Source: Bacteroides sp.
Lineage (GTDB): Bacteria > Bacteroidota > Bacteroidia > Bacteroidales > Bacteroidaceae
NCBI GenBank assembly: GCA_021203515.1
Contig: JAJQAY010000126.1
Location: 1 to 61,555, forward strand
DNA length: 61,555 bases
Reading direction: 5' to 3'
The translations under genes were made by a program, and so were the position numbers. Shown in pieces: positions 30,079 through 40,286 of this stretch (position 1 is its first letter; the number at the start of each line of letters is the position of its first letter). Under the pieces are notes generated by a model. It saw only the letters and a list, made by a program, of their open reading frames with translations, had not been told where the DNA came from and made no database searches.

Positions 30079-30122
30079 CAAAGGTAATCATTAATTTCCG
30101 TTTCCAGCATGTCAAAGAGCGA
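30079..30122. repeat. Upstream end of the Rpn module (promoter-like repeat)
   Basis: Reading into the gene (minus strand): TCGCTCTTTGACATGCTGGA, then AACGGAAATTAATGA, then TACCTTTG, a TAnnTTTG -7 box 21 bp before the start codon. The same block occurs at 37263-37306 and, in part, at 56597-56633, each upstream of a small accessory module. Confidence 0.7.
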
Positions 30123-30136
30123 TAATTTGGTTTCGT

Positions 30137-30516
30137 TCACTTTATATTCTGGGCAGCACGTGCTCCATTTTCACCTCCCACGTGTTGGGCAGCACGTGTA
30201 TCGCTGCTTTCTCTGTGCACAGCCTGAGGGCGGGGTGGTAGATGTCGGGTGTGAGGCAGGGCAGCACCACTATCACCTGTTGGGCGTCGCACTTGTAGAT
30301 GGAGGTGACGTCGATGATGCAATCGGGGTTGCCGGAGGAGACGAGGCAGAGGTGCATCCGGTTGAGGTCGAACTCGTTCAGGTGCTGGCCGCTGACGATG
30401 ATGGGGGCTTGCGAGGTGATGGTTCCGTCGCGCCGGCGGCTCACGGGGTCGTAGATGCCGGTGATGACGGGCAGTTCGGGGGCGGTGTGCGCGGATATGT
30501 CTCGTTGTTTCATCAT
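30137..30516 (-). CDS. DUF4469-like Ig-fold protein
   Basis: A 124-residue, all-beta protein without signal peptide: LPVITGIYDPVSRRRDGTI, IIVSGQHLNEFD, and VIVVLPCLTPDIYHPALRL. The pattern resembles the C-terminal Ig-like DUF4469 domain that follows an HU-like domain in Bacteroidales DNA-associated proteins, as in the full-length relative at 37749-38546. Here only the C-terminal type of domain is present. It is upstream of, and outside, the Rpn module ends. Function unknown. Confidence 0.55.
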
Positions 30517-30687
30517 ATTGTTATCTTTTTATGGGTTGTACATTGAGTAAAGAAAGGAAGCCCCCCGACCGGATGCTACTCCGGAGAAATGGCATTCTGA
30601 TAAAGAGCCGGCGACAGACGCTTCTGTTCGTAATTTCTATAGGGGGGAACCTCCTTGCTGTTCTTAATACTGTTTTGAATTAAATGG

Positions 30688-30806
30688 TTTCACCACAGAG
30701 GACACAGAGTCTCACAGAGTTCTTTCTTTTTAAACCACAGATTACGCAGATTAACACAGATTTAATCTATAAAACTCTGTGGGACTCTGTGTCCTCTGTG
30801 GTGAAA
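30688..30806. repeat. 119-bp palindromic element, copy 1
   Basis: 34-bp arms, TTTCACCACAGAGGACACAG... (30688-30721) and its near-perfect inverse ending ...CTCTGTGGTGAAA (30773-30806, one mismatch), enclose a core with ACAGATTACGCAGATTAACA. Copies: 34495-34613, 36459-36576, partial 43822-43909, inverted fragment 29026-29064. No coding capacity; looks like a MITE-type or other dispersed palindromic repeat. Confidence 0.85.
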
Positions 30807-30858
30807 TCATTGTATTCATATCTATTCCGTTTTTAGTTAAATGGGAATTTATCAGTTC

Positions 30859-30900
30859 TATCTCAATTCCCCTCCTCCTGGGAGGAGGAGAATTGAGATA
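30859..30900. repeat. CTCCTCC/GGAGGAG hairpin
   Basis: TATCTCAATTCCCCTCCTCC pairs with GGAGGAGGAGAATTGAGATA, a 20-bp near-perfect palindrome. Related sequences are at about 49664-49698 (inside a reading frame) and 54033-54060 (half). It lies 60 bp downstream of fimbrillin A (minus strand) and could terminate it. Confidence 0.7.
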
Positions 30901-30959
30901 CTTCGAGTTGTTCATTTTTAATTCGTAATCCGCTCGAAAGGGGCAACACTCCGTCATCG

Positions 30960-32633
30960 TCAGGGAGTGGCCTCCGTTTTGGGGCGGACACAGCGGATGG
31001 GGTAGCGGAATTTCATTAGCTGACTATATTCGTAAATACCATCGGTAGCCAAATAAGAGCTGATTTCTGTGTAGCCATTGAGTGGTTCCGTGTAGCCGAC
31101 CCATTCGTAAAAAAGATTATCAGTCTTCCCCCAGCATAAATATACGAATGAGTGGCTATTAAAGCCTATTATACTCGCACTCCCGTCTATGTCCGCATAA
31201 TATCCAATCTCTGGTATGAAGAGCTTGTTCGGCACTGTGCCTTGATAGCCGCCGCAGCTTAAACCGTAATACTGGGTACTGTTATCCCAACATACCCGCT
31301 GCGGGTTTAACTTCACAATCAGTTCTGCCTCTTCCTTTGTAGGAATACGCCATTTACCGTCTCCCACTTGAGCACATGGGTCTTTCTCTTTATTATATAA
31401 TACCTTATTGCTGCTATTATCCTTAACCATTCCTAATGTCTCTTCATAGAAATACTCGGATAGGTCTATAGAGGTGGAAGAACTGATTGAAAGTATACTA
31501 TTGTTTTGTATTTCGTCAAGTTGCTCTGCCGTGAGCAGCGTCGCGCCCTGCTCTTCTGCAAAGCTGTAGGTATAGCCTCCTTTGCCGTCGGGCACTGCCC
31601 GCAGGTTTCCCGGTGCGAAGTAGACCTCTATATCCTTGACCCCTACATCCACCGGCCCGTCCGAACCCATTCCTGTGCGGGTAATCTGGATAGGTATCTT
31701 ATATTGCGTTCCGGCTTTCAGTGCAACTTCGGCGGTGGTGCTTGAGGCATCAAACTCCGAGCATGATACCTGAAAGAGGCCCGGCTCCGTGTCCGCCTTG
31801 AAGGATACACAGAGCTTTCCGTCTTTGGGCAGGGTTTGCGAGGGCAGCAGCAGGTCGATGGTGCACGGTGAGTAATCATCGGGCAGGGTTACCGAGGCAG
31901 GGTCGGTCAGTGTCAGTTCGTCCACTTTTCCGCTGGCGCTGGTGGCCCCGGTTTGTATGTTGACGGTTCCCGTGCTTGCAAACTCGAACTTCGTGCCGTC
32001 TGTTTGCTCTATCCATAGTTTCAGCTCGCTGATGGCGGTGCACGCATAGCCTTGCCGGGTGATGGAGAGGGTGATGCGTGCATAGGGGCTTTGCAGCCGG
32101 AAGCTGGCACTGGGGGAGGTGAGGTTGGCGTCCGTTTCGCTCTTCGTGGCGTAGCAGAAGTCGTCGGTCTGTGTAAAGTTTGTGTAGAACTTCGCTTCCA
32201 GTGCCACGGTTGCCGCCTTTGTGGTGGCGTCCACCGTCAGCTTATGAATGCCGCCGGCCGGATAGAAGGCGAAGAGTAAAGCGTTCTGTGCGCCCGGCTT
32301 CAGGGCCTCGGCGGCGCCGGGGCTGGCGGTGCTTCCCCCCCCCGCCGGGAACGAAGGCCCACTGGCTGCCTGTGCAGGCGTATATCATTCCTGTCTCATA
32401 GCTGCCGGTGGCTGTGTAGTCGCCTTCTCCTCTGACGCCCACCCACAGCTTGCCGCTGCTGATGATTTCCGTGGCATCGGTGCGCGTGACGGCATCCGTC
32501 CGCCCCCTCGCCACGCTGCCGATGGCTAGCGGGGTGGGGTGGCGGCTATCTCTTCTCTTTCGTCCTGCTGCGTGCAGCTTGCCAGCAGCAGTGTGGCGGC
32601 AACGGCCGCCCATGCTATATTGTATCGTTTCAT
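30960..32633 (-). pseudogene. Fimbrillin-type lipoprotein A with FISUMP-like C-domain, frameshifted
   Basis: The start at 32633 gives MKRYNIAWAAVAATLLLASC, a lipoprotein signal. One base is missing in GGGG runs near 32530, then ...VTRTDATEI (Thr-Arg site) and WVGVRGEG, then a G9 run (C9 on plus strand, 32335-32343) shifts the frame again before the main body (32234 onward). The body has Mfa-like beta strands, VYFAPGNLRAVPD, WRIPTKEEAELIV and the end FRYPIRCVRPKTE, the FISUMP-type C-domain. About 555 residues if joined. Last gene in the direction of the fimbrillin array; 18 bp after gene B. Confidence 0.82.
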
Positions 32634-32650
32634 ATTGCTGATGCTTTGGG

Positions 32651-34469
32651 TTATTTTCCGGGTTCTGTATTGCTGACGCAGCGGATGGGCATACCAATCT
32701 CTGAGTCACTATCAATGTTTGTATAATTTATACTTATAGTACGGAGATATGGGCCATAACTATCGCCTTTTGTTTCTTCACCATTGTCGTAATAATCAGG
32801 ATCAGCCTTTGTATTATGGAATTCTTTGAAGCTATTATTATTAACAACCCAGTACTTAGTAGTCTGTATCCTGAAGAAAAGTCTCTTTTCATCTGTAATT
32901 GTCGCAACTCTTAAACTACCACTTTGAGCGAGGCAAATATAATTATCACACTGCGCCAGTATTTCTTCCTCCGTCATATCTTCAGGAACATAAACTGCTC
33001 CCTGAAGAGCCTCAGTAGCGGCAGTTTCATCTTTATGTTTTATGGGTACTCTTTTCCATATCATTCCTGCAGTTGTCCTTATCGTTGACTTTAGGGTTGA
33101 AACTGGCTCTGGCGATGTTGCGGCAAAATAGTTCGTCACATCCTCCTCTTTCATCATACGCCAACAGTCTGCCACCTTTGTACAAGGATCTTTCTTTGCA
33201 TCATACGTGCCTTCGGTCATTCCCATGTTCCCTTTAATATAAAAATAGTTGTCGTAGTATTGGGTAGGGTCTGTCTTATAGGCGCCATAGGAAAAAGCCG
33301 TAAGCTTTTCTATCGCAAAAGTTCCATACGCCTGGCTGTCTGCAAAGCGATAGTCATAGTTGGTTATTGTCCCGTCCGCATCCTTGCGTGGAGTGGCAAT
33401 CAGGTCGGCGGGCGCCACATACAGCGTTCCGCCAGTAGTCGGACTTTGTATCTCGAAGTATTTCCTCCGGGTCGACACCAGTTCTCCCCCGGGGATGGCT
33501 ACCTCCGTCCACGGCTGCTTCTGCACTCCGGTCACTTGGGCGGAGCTTTGTGCCACGTTTATGTTTACGGTGTATACATAGTTGCCTTTCAGAGATTGCA
33601 AAGATGAGTATGGTATGCTAGTGGCAAACACCGTTCCGTCCAACGTGAAGGTGATTCTGATGGCTGTATGGGTACTGTTGGTGAAGGGCACCAGCAGCAT
33701 ACTGCTGGAGGCTATGCCCGTGGTGGCGTCGAGCGTCAGTCCGGCCCCTTTGTTGGGGGAGTAAGACAGTTTGTTGGTGTTGTCTGCGGCGGCAACGGGC
33801 CTTGTACTAGAAGCTGAAGATACTGCCAGAGTTCCCGAAGTGATGAGGTTGGCATTTTCTACGGATATGTTGGTAATCCTCTTGCCTGCATACTGTGAGG
33901 CGGTGAAGTCGAGCTTCAGCATGAACATGGCGTGGCTCAGTTCGACCGTGATATTATGCGGAGAGTCACCCGTGGGAAAAGGTATGCCGACGAGCAGGTC
34001 GTTGGGGTCTCCGTCGCCGGTGTATTCGCCGGAGTGGAGGGGCAGCTTGAGTGAGGGGTCTCCGGTGCCGAGACTGGAGTCGTAGGGGTAGTAGACGCAG
34101 AATTGGGCAGATTTCACCTCGGGCTCCAATAGGATGGGTTTGCCTGCTGCTTTCCAGGTGGTGACGCCCGCAGTGGTGGTAGCTGCATATTCCACGTTGT
34201 TCTGGGCAGAGTAGGTACCACTGCTTACCGATACCAGATACACGCCTATGGAGCCTTTGGTGATAGGGGTGCCCGAGTCACGGGTGGCGGGGTTATTTCT
34301 ATGTCGCCTGTGCCTGCTGCCACCTGCACGGAGGTGATGCGCAGGGGGTGGCGAGGCCTTGGTTGCCGTCGGTGGCGGACGGCAGGTCGTGGTTGGTGCA
34401 GGCTGCCAGCAGCGGCGGCAGGATGCAGGCTACGACGAGGGCCGGAATGGTTATGTGCTTTGTTTTCAT
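32651..34469 (-). pseudogene. Fimbrillin-type lipoprotein B with FISUMP-like C-domain, frameshifted
   Basis: From 34469: MKTKHITIPALVVACILPPLLAAC, lipobox LLAAC. Two one-base deletions in C-runs near 34350 and 34310 break ...ATPLRITSVQV and ITPATRDSG before TKGSIGVYLVSVSSG, from which the frame is open to 32651. The Thr-Arg site (ATRD) precedes the first strand GSIGVY. Body: LEPEVKSAQFCVYYPYDSS, FMLKLDFTASQYAG, IPYSSLQSLKGNYVYTVNI; C-domain with VAPADLIATPRKDADG, DPCTKVADCWRMM and the end IGMPIRCVSN. Probably a surface pilus subunit or tip protein when intact. Confidence 0.83.
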
Positions 34470-34494
34470 TCTTTTATTGTTTTGAGTTAAATGA

Positions 34495-34613
34495 TTTCAC
34501 CACAGAGGACACAGAGTCTCACAGAGTTCTTTCTTTTTAAACCACAGATTACGCAGATTAACACAGATTTAATCTATAAAACTCTGTGGGACTCTGTGTC
34601 CTCTGTGGTGAAA
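34495..34613. repeat. 119-bp palindromic element, copy 2
   Basis: Essentially identical to copy 1 over the whole 119 bp. It lies between fimbrillin C (end 34665) and fimbrillin B (start 34469). Confidence 0.85.
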
Positions 34614-34664
34614 TCATTGTATTCCTTTCTAAATCATTTTTCGCTTGAACAGCCGATGTGGCGG

Positions 34665-36310
34665 CTACTTCTTTACGCAACGGATAAATCTCTGGGTGGT
34701 GTTGGCACTAGCATCAACCTTTGTGGGGGCGACATTCTTTTTAACTTCTAGCGCCATGCTGTAACCTCCTCGTATCATATATGTCCCGTAAGGGAAATAG
34801 AGGTCTGCTTCGCCCTCATCCTTTTTATCCGTCCATTGAAAGGATGCACCGTGGTCTCCATACGTTATGGTCATCTGTGAAGAATAAGTCCAGAAATCGG
34901 AAAGGAGATTGACTGTAGCCCACGTTCCATGCGGTGCCAGCTTCGAGCAAGGGTCTGTTTCATAGGCATACGTCGGTGTTGTTTTTGCCGTCTCACCGGG
35001 CAGGGTGTCCCAGAAGAACGTGAAGCCGACTTGGCTTTCGGAGTTTCCCTCGTCGGTGCGGGAGCCTAGGCTGTACGTGCCGGAGGCGGCGTCATACACC
35101 AGGTTACCGGGGCGAATTGGATTGTGCCATTATTGTCTGTTGTGAACTCTATGTAGTCTTTCACTGTCGCTTCGGGCACGTCACTCACCGTCACGTCCCT
35201 CCACGGCAGGACGTTGACGCCTGTCAGCTCGACAGGCGTTGACGAGGAGTTCAGATTGAAGTAGAGGTCGTAGGACTTATTGGCTTCCGGGCGTTGGTTG
35301 GTGCCGAATGAGCTGAGTGGGATATTGACAGATTTGTCTTTACCGTTTATTGTAAATGTACATATTATGTGATCATCCCCTGTTAAAGGAGTGAGATCGA
35401 GGGGCAACGGTGTAAGTAAGCCACTGGTCGATACTTTGCTGTCCATTTCTTCGGGGATAATCATAGGATCGGACTCTGTATTGGGGAACCATGAAATGCC
35501 GCTTTCCTCCGCCGCCGGAAAACTGTGGAAGGCTTGTGCGCTGCCATGACAGACACAATATCCGGTAGATGCTGTCATGTAAAGCTTACCACCAAAAGTA
35601 TAATATACATTGGACGATATTGTTATCTTGCTGAACTTAAGTTCTTCGTATGTTTTATTCGTCAGATGGAAGTTCAGCAATGCCATTTCGTGCTTCAATT
35701 CAATGGCTAAGGACGGGTTTGTGGCGTTCATCGTGGAGACGGAGTTATAGCAGACGTCTTTGGAGTCGTGCTTGGTGGGTGTCCCGTCGTAGCGTCCTGC
35801 GCGTAGGGGCACATAACCTTCTAGGGCCGTTCCTTGTTCGTTGGTAACATATTCTTCATAAGGATAGCATACGGTTATTAGGGCGTCCGATGCCGGCAGA
35901 TAAATGGTCTGGGTGGGGTCTTCCGTACCGTCTTCCTTGCTGGGATACCAGCCTCGGGAGGAGTCGTAGCAGTATCGTGAAGATTTCATCGTAGTATAAG
36001 TATAGTTTCCGTCAAATTTTGCGTAAGTGACACGAATATCCCCCTCCGTAATCGGTTTAGACGTATTGGCTCGTGTACCTCCGATACTCATGCCTTCTTC
36101 CCCGGTGGCCAGGCTTACGGATGCGATGTGCAGGGGGGGGACGCGTGCGTCGTCTTCCCCCGGCACGTCGCCGCCTTGCGGCAGTTTGCCTTGGGTGCAG
36201 GCTGCGCACAGGGGCAGCAACAGCAGCAGGGACAACAATAGCAGTGGCGGCAACAGCCGGATGGCTGCCGTTGCCCGACAAACTAAAGGTATCGTTCTCA
36301 ATCGTTTCAT
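34665..36310 (-). pseudogene. Fimbrillin-type lipoprotein C with FISUMP-like C-domain, one frameshift
   Basis: Start MKRLRTIPL at 36310 (an in-frame ATG at 36322 adds four residues). Signal peptide with a long leucine run and lipobox LCAAC; Thr-Arg site GGTRANTSK; strands ITVCYPYEEYV, EMALLNFHLTNKTY, DLTPLTGDDHIICTFTING. A C is missing from a C5 run near 35100, so IQFAPVTW is read where IQFAPGNLVYDAASG is expected; the C-domain then ends TTQRFIRCVKK at 34665. A G8 run (36133-36140) near the 5' end is in frame at this length. Confidence 0.83.
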
Positions 36311-36379
36311 AATATCAATCAATTTATAAATAGTTACACTTATACTTCTCTCGTCTTCACCCCGCTCTTCTGAGACGTG

Positions 36380-36435
36380 CCGGAAACGAAACGTCCCGCC
36401 TGCTCCTCGGGGGAGGAACGGGCGGGACGAAAACT
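36380..36435. repeat. Downstream end of the GNAT module: GGAAACG hairpin
   Basis: CCGGAAACGA, then the stem CGTCCCGCC/GGCGGGACG around TGCTCCTCGGGGGAGGAACG, then AAAACTATGATT. Excising the hairpin leaves GGAAACG-AAAACTATGATT, which matches, inverted, the upstream end at 37263-37306 (GGAAACGAAAATTATGATTA). Confidence 0.65.
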
Positions 36436-36458
36436 ATGATTTTTTTTGGGGGGGGTAA

Positions 36459-36576
36459 TTTCACCACAGAGGACACAGAGTCTCACAGAGTTCTTTCTTT
36501 TTAAACCACAGATTACGCAGATTAACACAGATTTAATCTATAAACTCTGTGAGACTCTGTGTCCTCTGTGGTGAAA
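36459..36576. repeat. 119-bp palindromic element, copy 3
   Basis: 118 bp, one base shorter than copies 1 and 2, with the same arms and core. It lies between the GNAT gene end and the module's downstream hairpin, so it probably inserted inside the module. A T8-G8 run directly precedes it. Confidence 0.85.
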
Positions 36577-36592
36577 TCATTGTATTCATTGT

Positions 36593-37049
36593 CTAAATCG
36601 GCGGCGAATCGGCTATGTCGCCCAGGTCGAAGTAGAGCAGGCGGGTGGGGTCGTCTTGGTCGTTGTCTGTAAGCGGTGTAAAGCCGTTTTTCAGGTAGAA
36701 CGGGACGGCGTTGGCGTAGGCGTCTACCGTGACGAAGCGACATCCGGTCTTGTTGTCTTCTATAAAGTAGCTTTTTACGAAGTCTAAAAGGAAAGAGCCG
36801 ATTGCTTTTCCTTTCACCGATTTATCCACACCGAAGCGGCATAGCTTTGCGGCGGGATAACTTTTTAAACGTTTTTCGTTCTGCTACGTAACTCACCGCT
36901 AACATGGCTTGTCGGTAATAAGGGGATTCATTTAAAATAAAATCGTTCAAATCTGCGTCTTCGCAATCGAACGATTTTACTTGGTCTTCTTTTTCTAATT
37001 TACGGATGTTATAGGTAGCCGCCAGATTTTTAAAATTCACTTGTTCCAT
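36593..37049 (-). pseudogene. GNAT acetyltransferase (toxin-type), internal deletion and frameshift
   Basis: N-part: EQVNFKNLAATYNIRKLEKE, FDCEDADLNDFILNESPYYR, VSYVAE, as in small GNAT acetyltransferases related to tRNA-acetylating toxins. C-part: LCRFGVDKSVKGKAIGSFLLDF (acetyl-CoA loop), YANAVPFYLKNGF. Between them, about 35 residues that normally form the central strands are absent, and a one-base shift near 36860 separates the halves (SYPAAKLCRFG is in the other frame). So it is a remnant. It begins 3 bp after a 50-aa gene, the usual two-gene toxin-antitoxin order. Confidence 0.75.
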
Positions 37050-37052
37050 TGG

Positions 37053-37205
37053 CTATTTCTTTAACATACTTAGTGCAATCTTATAATACTCCAGTCTCTT
37101 TTTCCGTTCCTCGGGGCTTTCCTTGCGTGGATGCTTCATGCGTTCTTCAAATCTGCGGGCATCTTCTCCGAAGAGTATCGGGGTTTCTTTTATTGGCATT
37201 GCCAT
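37053..37205 (-). CDS. 50-aa charged protein paired with the GNAT gene
   Basis: A 50-residue frame, MAMPIKETPILFGEDARRFE... to ...YYKIALSMLKK, rich in Arg/Lys/Glu (RMKHPRKESPEERKKR). It is 3 bp upstream of the GNAT start and follows the module promoter-like block. Small charged proteins at this position are candidates for the antitoxin partner of GNAT toxins, but I do not recognise a DNA-binding fold. Confidence 0.6.
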   Translation of the reverse strand: MAMPIKETPILFGEDARRFEERMKHPRKESPEERKKRLEYYKIALSMLKK

Positions 37206-37262
37206 ATGTTTTTTCTCCTTTCTTTTCTAATCTAAGTTGTTTACTGATTGCTGTTTGTGCAG

Positions 37263-37306
37263 CAAAGGTAATCATAATTTTCGTTTCCAGCATGTCAAAG
37301 AGCGAT
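37263..37306. repeat. Upstream end of the GNAT module (promoter-like repeat)
   Basis: Minus strand: CGCTCTTTGACATGCTGGAA, ACGAAAATTATGAT, TACCTTTG. Nearly identical to 30079-30122. The TACCTTTG is a TAnnTTTG -7 box 58 bp before the 50-aa gene. Confidence 0.7.
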
Positions 37307-37405
37307 GTTTTACGTTTTTGTAATCTCTGTCCCGATAGACGTCGGGGCGTTTTCTGTTGCCGGTAAGGTGCGGTTGCTGTACCTTACCGTGTGCGGTTTT
37401 GAATT

Positions 37406-37596
37406 AATAGGCTGAAAGCCTTTCATCTTACAGCCCAGGGCAACGCCCTGGGTATATATGTCATGCATCTATCTTTGCGCCCTGTAAGGGCAAAAGCCCA
37501 AATCTATCTTATGCCCTTTCAGGGCGTAGTTTGCAGGGTGTTCTTTAACCCAGGGCGTTGCCCTGGGCTGTAAGCTGAAAGCCTTTCAGGCTTAGG
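37406..37596. repeat. 191-bp palindromic element, copy 1
   Basis: Begins AATAGGCTGAAAGCCTTTCA and ends CTGAAAGCCTTTCAGGCTTA+GG, with nested inverted repeats GCCCAGGGCAACGCCCTGGG / CCCAGGGCGTTGCCCTGGGC and GCCCTGTAAGGGC / GCCCTTTCAGGGC. Second copy of equal length at 43630-43820. Non-coding. It fills much of the 543-bp gap 37206-37748. Confidence 0.85.
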
Positions 37597-37641
37597 CTGT
37601 GATAAATTATAAGTTATAATTCATTTCGTATCCGTTCAGAG

Positions 37642-37733
37642 TAGAAGGTGCTTCTGCCGACCGATAGAAGGTGCTTCTGCCGACCGATAGAAGGTGCTTC
37701 TACCGACCGATAGAAGATGCTTCTGCCGACCGG
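37642..37733. repeat. Tandem array, 23-nt period, 4 units plus partial fifth
   Basis: Unit TAGAAGGTGCTTCTGCCGAC+CGA repeated four times with 1-3 changes, followed by a broken fifth copy that runs into the 3' end of the gene at 37749. AGAAG-GTG-CTTCT inside each unit is a 5-bp palindrome with 3-nt loop. Confidence 0.85.
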
Positions 37734-37748
37734 TAGAAGGTGCCGCTT

Positions 37749-38546
37749 CTATCCTAGCGGGTTTTCTTCCTGGTCATCGTCTCCGCCTTCGGTGCTTCCG
37801 CTGCCGCTTCCGCCTTCGGGTGCTTTGCCGATATAAATCGTTTTCACTATGTGGCGTGGGGTATTCAACTGTTGCTTACCGCCGCTGTATTGCGTGGTGA
37901 TTTGCAGTTCGTACGTTCCGTCGGCCAGCCCTGCGGGGATGATGAAGGTGACTTTCGATGTGGTATTCGATACGTAGAGGTCTTCGGTCACCGGGGTCAC
38001 CTGTCCCTTCTCGTTGGTGAGGGTGATACCCACCGAGGGGTCTGTGCCTGCCACTTTGAGCTTGCCTCCCGTCAGGGTGAAGGCTCGTCCGGCGGTGGCG
38101 CTGGCGTCTTGGGCGCGGGTGGAGGCGTCCTGCACTCCTGCCACGTACATGGCGGAGCCTTTCTCGCCGATGATGTTCACGCTGGTCTGCTTGATGGCTT
38201 CGCGCAGGTCGGCGCCCACGTTGAAGTTCACCACGATGGTGTTCTTCTGGGGGTTCCACTGCGAGTTTTCGATGACGCCGCGGAAGCTGACGGAGGCGTG
38301 ATAGAGGCCGGTGTTCACGTTGTAGCCACTCATCAGCAGGCGCTTGACGACGCGCTTCTGAAGGTCGAACACGTGCTGGATGGTTTCCTCGCGCAGGCCG
38401 GAGTCTTCGGCTTTCATCTCGGCGATGATGCGCGCCTCATTGGCGCTGCCTATGGAGACGGGCACCAGGATGACGTCCTCGGTGTTATCTTTCGTCACGG
38501 TGTTGTCTACTAACTGACCGTTGATTTGATACTTGATAGGTTCCAT
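37749..38546 (-). CDS. HU-like DNA-binding domain + DUF4469 Ig-like protein
   Basis: A 265-residue protein. N-part: EPIKYQINGQLVDNTVTKDN, VSIGSANEARIIAEMKAE, ETIQHVFDLQKRVVKRLLMSG, with HU/IHF-like helices used for nucleoid-type binding in this Bacteroidales family. C-part: FTLTGGKLKVAGTDPSVGI, VIPAGLADGTYELQITTQ, the DUF4469 Ig fold. The tail GGSGSGSTEGGDDDQEENPLG is low complexity and borders the 23-nt array; the last codons may derive from it. Intact, in the middle of the fimbrillin array. DNA binding is inferred from the family. Confidence 0.75.
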   Translation of the reverse strand: MEPIKYQINGQLVDNTVTKDNTEDVILVPVSIGSANEARIIAEMKAEDSGLREETIQHVFDLQKRVVKRLLMSGYNVNTGLYHASVSFRGVIENSQWNPQKNTIVVNFNVGADLREAIKQTSVNIIGEKGSAMYVAGVQDASTRAQDASATAGRAFTLTGGKLKVAGTDPSVGITLTNEKGQVTPVTEDLYVSNTTSKVTFIIPAGLADGTYELQITTQYSGGKQQLNTPRHIVKTIYIGKAPEGGSGSGSTEGGDDDQEENPLG

Positions 38547-38661
38547 AATTGTAAATCTTTGCTTTTAAATGAATAATATGTTGATAAATATGTCGGCTTG
38601 CCTTGTTCGCTCCGGTCTTGAGGATTACAAATCCAATGAGATAGGGAGAGGAACGGTATAC

Positions 38662-40261
38662 TTACGATGTTTTAACCCTTTTGAAACAGCGGATAGAATA
38701 CCCTGAATTTTTGTCCGTACAGTCCTGAAATGTTTTCGTTGAGTTTTTATAGTCTATACAAAGAACTCTGGGTGTGGTGGATGCACACCAATAATATCCT
38801 TTGCCATTTTCATCCCAACTCGCATCTAGCAACTCGTGCTTATCATTAGGACTGCGGTATCCGGTAGTAGCAGGTATAATGGCAGGGTTGCTACCATATG
38901 GACTAGCTTGAAGAACATAAGCAGTCGCTCCACCTATCAAATTTGTGCTTTTAAAGCTGTAGCTGCTATTTAGTAGATACCCCCATTCCGTTTCTGTAGG
39001 CGTATGCCATTCCGTTCACATTTTAGAACAGGGATCATAGGTGCTGTCATAAGTGTCACCTTCTCTTGCTTCATAATTCGGTGTAGGGGAGTTCCAACAG
39101 AAATATTCGCTGTTGCGGTTCAGGGTGTAATATCCTTGCTCGCGAGCAAATTGGTATTTGTAGCTACCGTCGGTACATGGGGTTGCTATGAGATTGCCGG
39201 GAGCTATATAGGTTGTATAATATGCCTGATAATTATCGCCGAACTCACCATTAACCATTATCGCATTAGAGGCAGCCGCGTCCAGCTCCTCTTCAACATA
39301 TTTCGTGTCGAGCTTAATCGTGTACACATAGCCTCGCTTGATGTAGTATTTTCCATCCTTGGGGTTGAACGTAAACTTCTCTTTGGGGATGGTGTAGGTG
39401 TATCTCTTGGGCGTAGGGGCGCTGCTCGACGTTGCATTGGTCGAGACGCCGTTCAACTGTACGTAGAGCCAGTCGTTGATGACGGTTTGGGGGACGAGGA
39501 TACTATAAGAACCGTTGTCGTTATTCTGGAGTTTGAGGTCGCCGTTCTCATAATATTTTTTCTTATCCTCCTCTGTCTGGAATAGCGAGTCGGTCTTCAG
39601 GTCGAGGTGGGCGTAGGGATAGAGGTTGCCGGAGCCGGTGTTGATGGACAGGTTTTGAAACGTGAGTTCCACGCTGCTTGTCGAGGAGCTTTCCAATATG
39701 ATATTCAGCATGGCATAGGCATACTCCATCGTCAGGTTGGCAAAGGGGTAGAAAGGGGTCGTTTCGTTGTCCTTGCCCGTGAGGATGCATAGATTGTCGA
39801 ATTCACTGTTATCGTTGCTATATTCTTTTATCGGCAGGGCGATGATGTCGCCGTTCTGGCTAACATTAGCAGAATTGTTGGGCTGGAAGATTGTCGAGGT
39901 GGGGATGTAGCCGAAGAACGATACGGGGGCGGTGCCTATGGGAACTTGTATGTTTTCAATGCTTTCCCATGTGTTGTTGTTGGAATTATATATACTCGCG
40001 CTCACCGTCTTCTTGCTCTCTTTCTCGTAGGCGCCCAGAACAACCGATGTGCCGGAGGAGGGTACGGGGGGTAAGCCCGGCACCGGCACGCGTGTCGCTC
40101 ACCCTTGCGCCGGGCAGGCTGATGCTGTTGATGGTGTATGCGCCCTCGCTGCCGTACGCGGCCATCGGCTCTTCCACCTGGCAGGCGGAGAGCAGCAGCA
40201 GGCCGAGGGCGAGTGCCTGCTGCAACAGGAGTGTATGCTGTATATTTTTCTTCATATTCAT
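38662..40261 (-). pseudogene. Fimbrillin-type lipoprotein D with FISUMP-like C-domain, frameshift and TGA
   Basis: From 40261: MNMKKNIQHTLLLQQALALG, lipobox LLLSAC; SDTRAGAG Thr-Arg site. A G6 run at 40066-40071 marks the one-base shift, after which PSSGTSVVLGAYEKESKK continues the domain. Strands IQVPIGTAPVSFFGYIP, FANLTMEYAYAMLNIILE; C-domain VAPGNL-type segment (TYIAPGNLIATPC), then DPCSKM and an in-frame TGA (39016-39018) before TEWHTPTETEWGYLL. The frame then stays open to FSIRCF-type end (GYSIRCFKRVKTS). About 530 residues if restored. Confidence 0.82.
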
Positions 40262-40286
40262 AATGCTTGTTTTTGGGGTTAAGGGG

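Noticed and set aside
37642..37733. CRISPR-like array of 23-nt repeats
   Set aside because: Units are directly adjacent with no spacers, so it is a simple tandem repeat.
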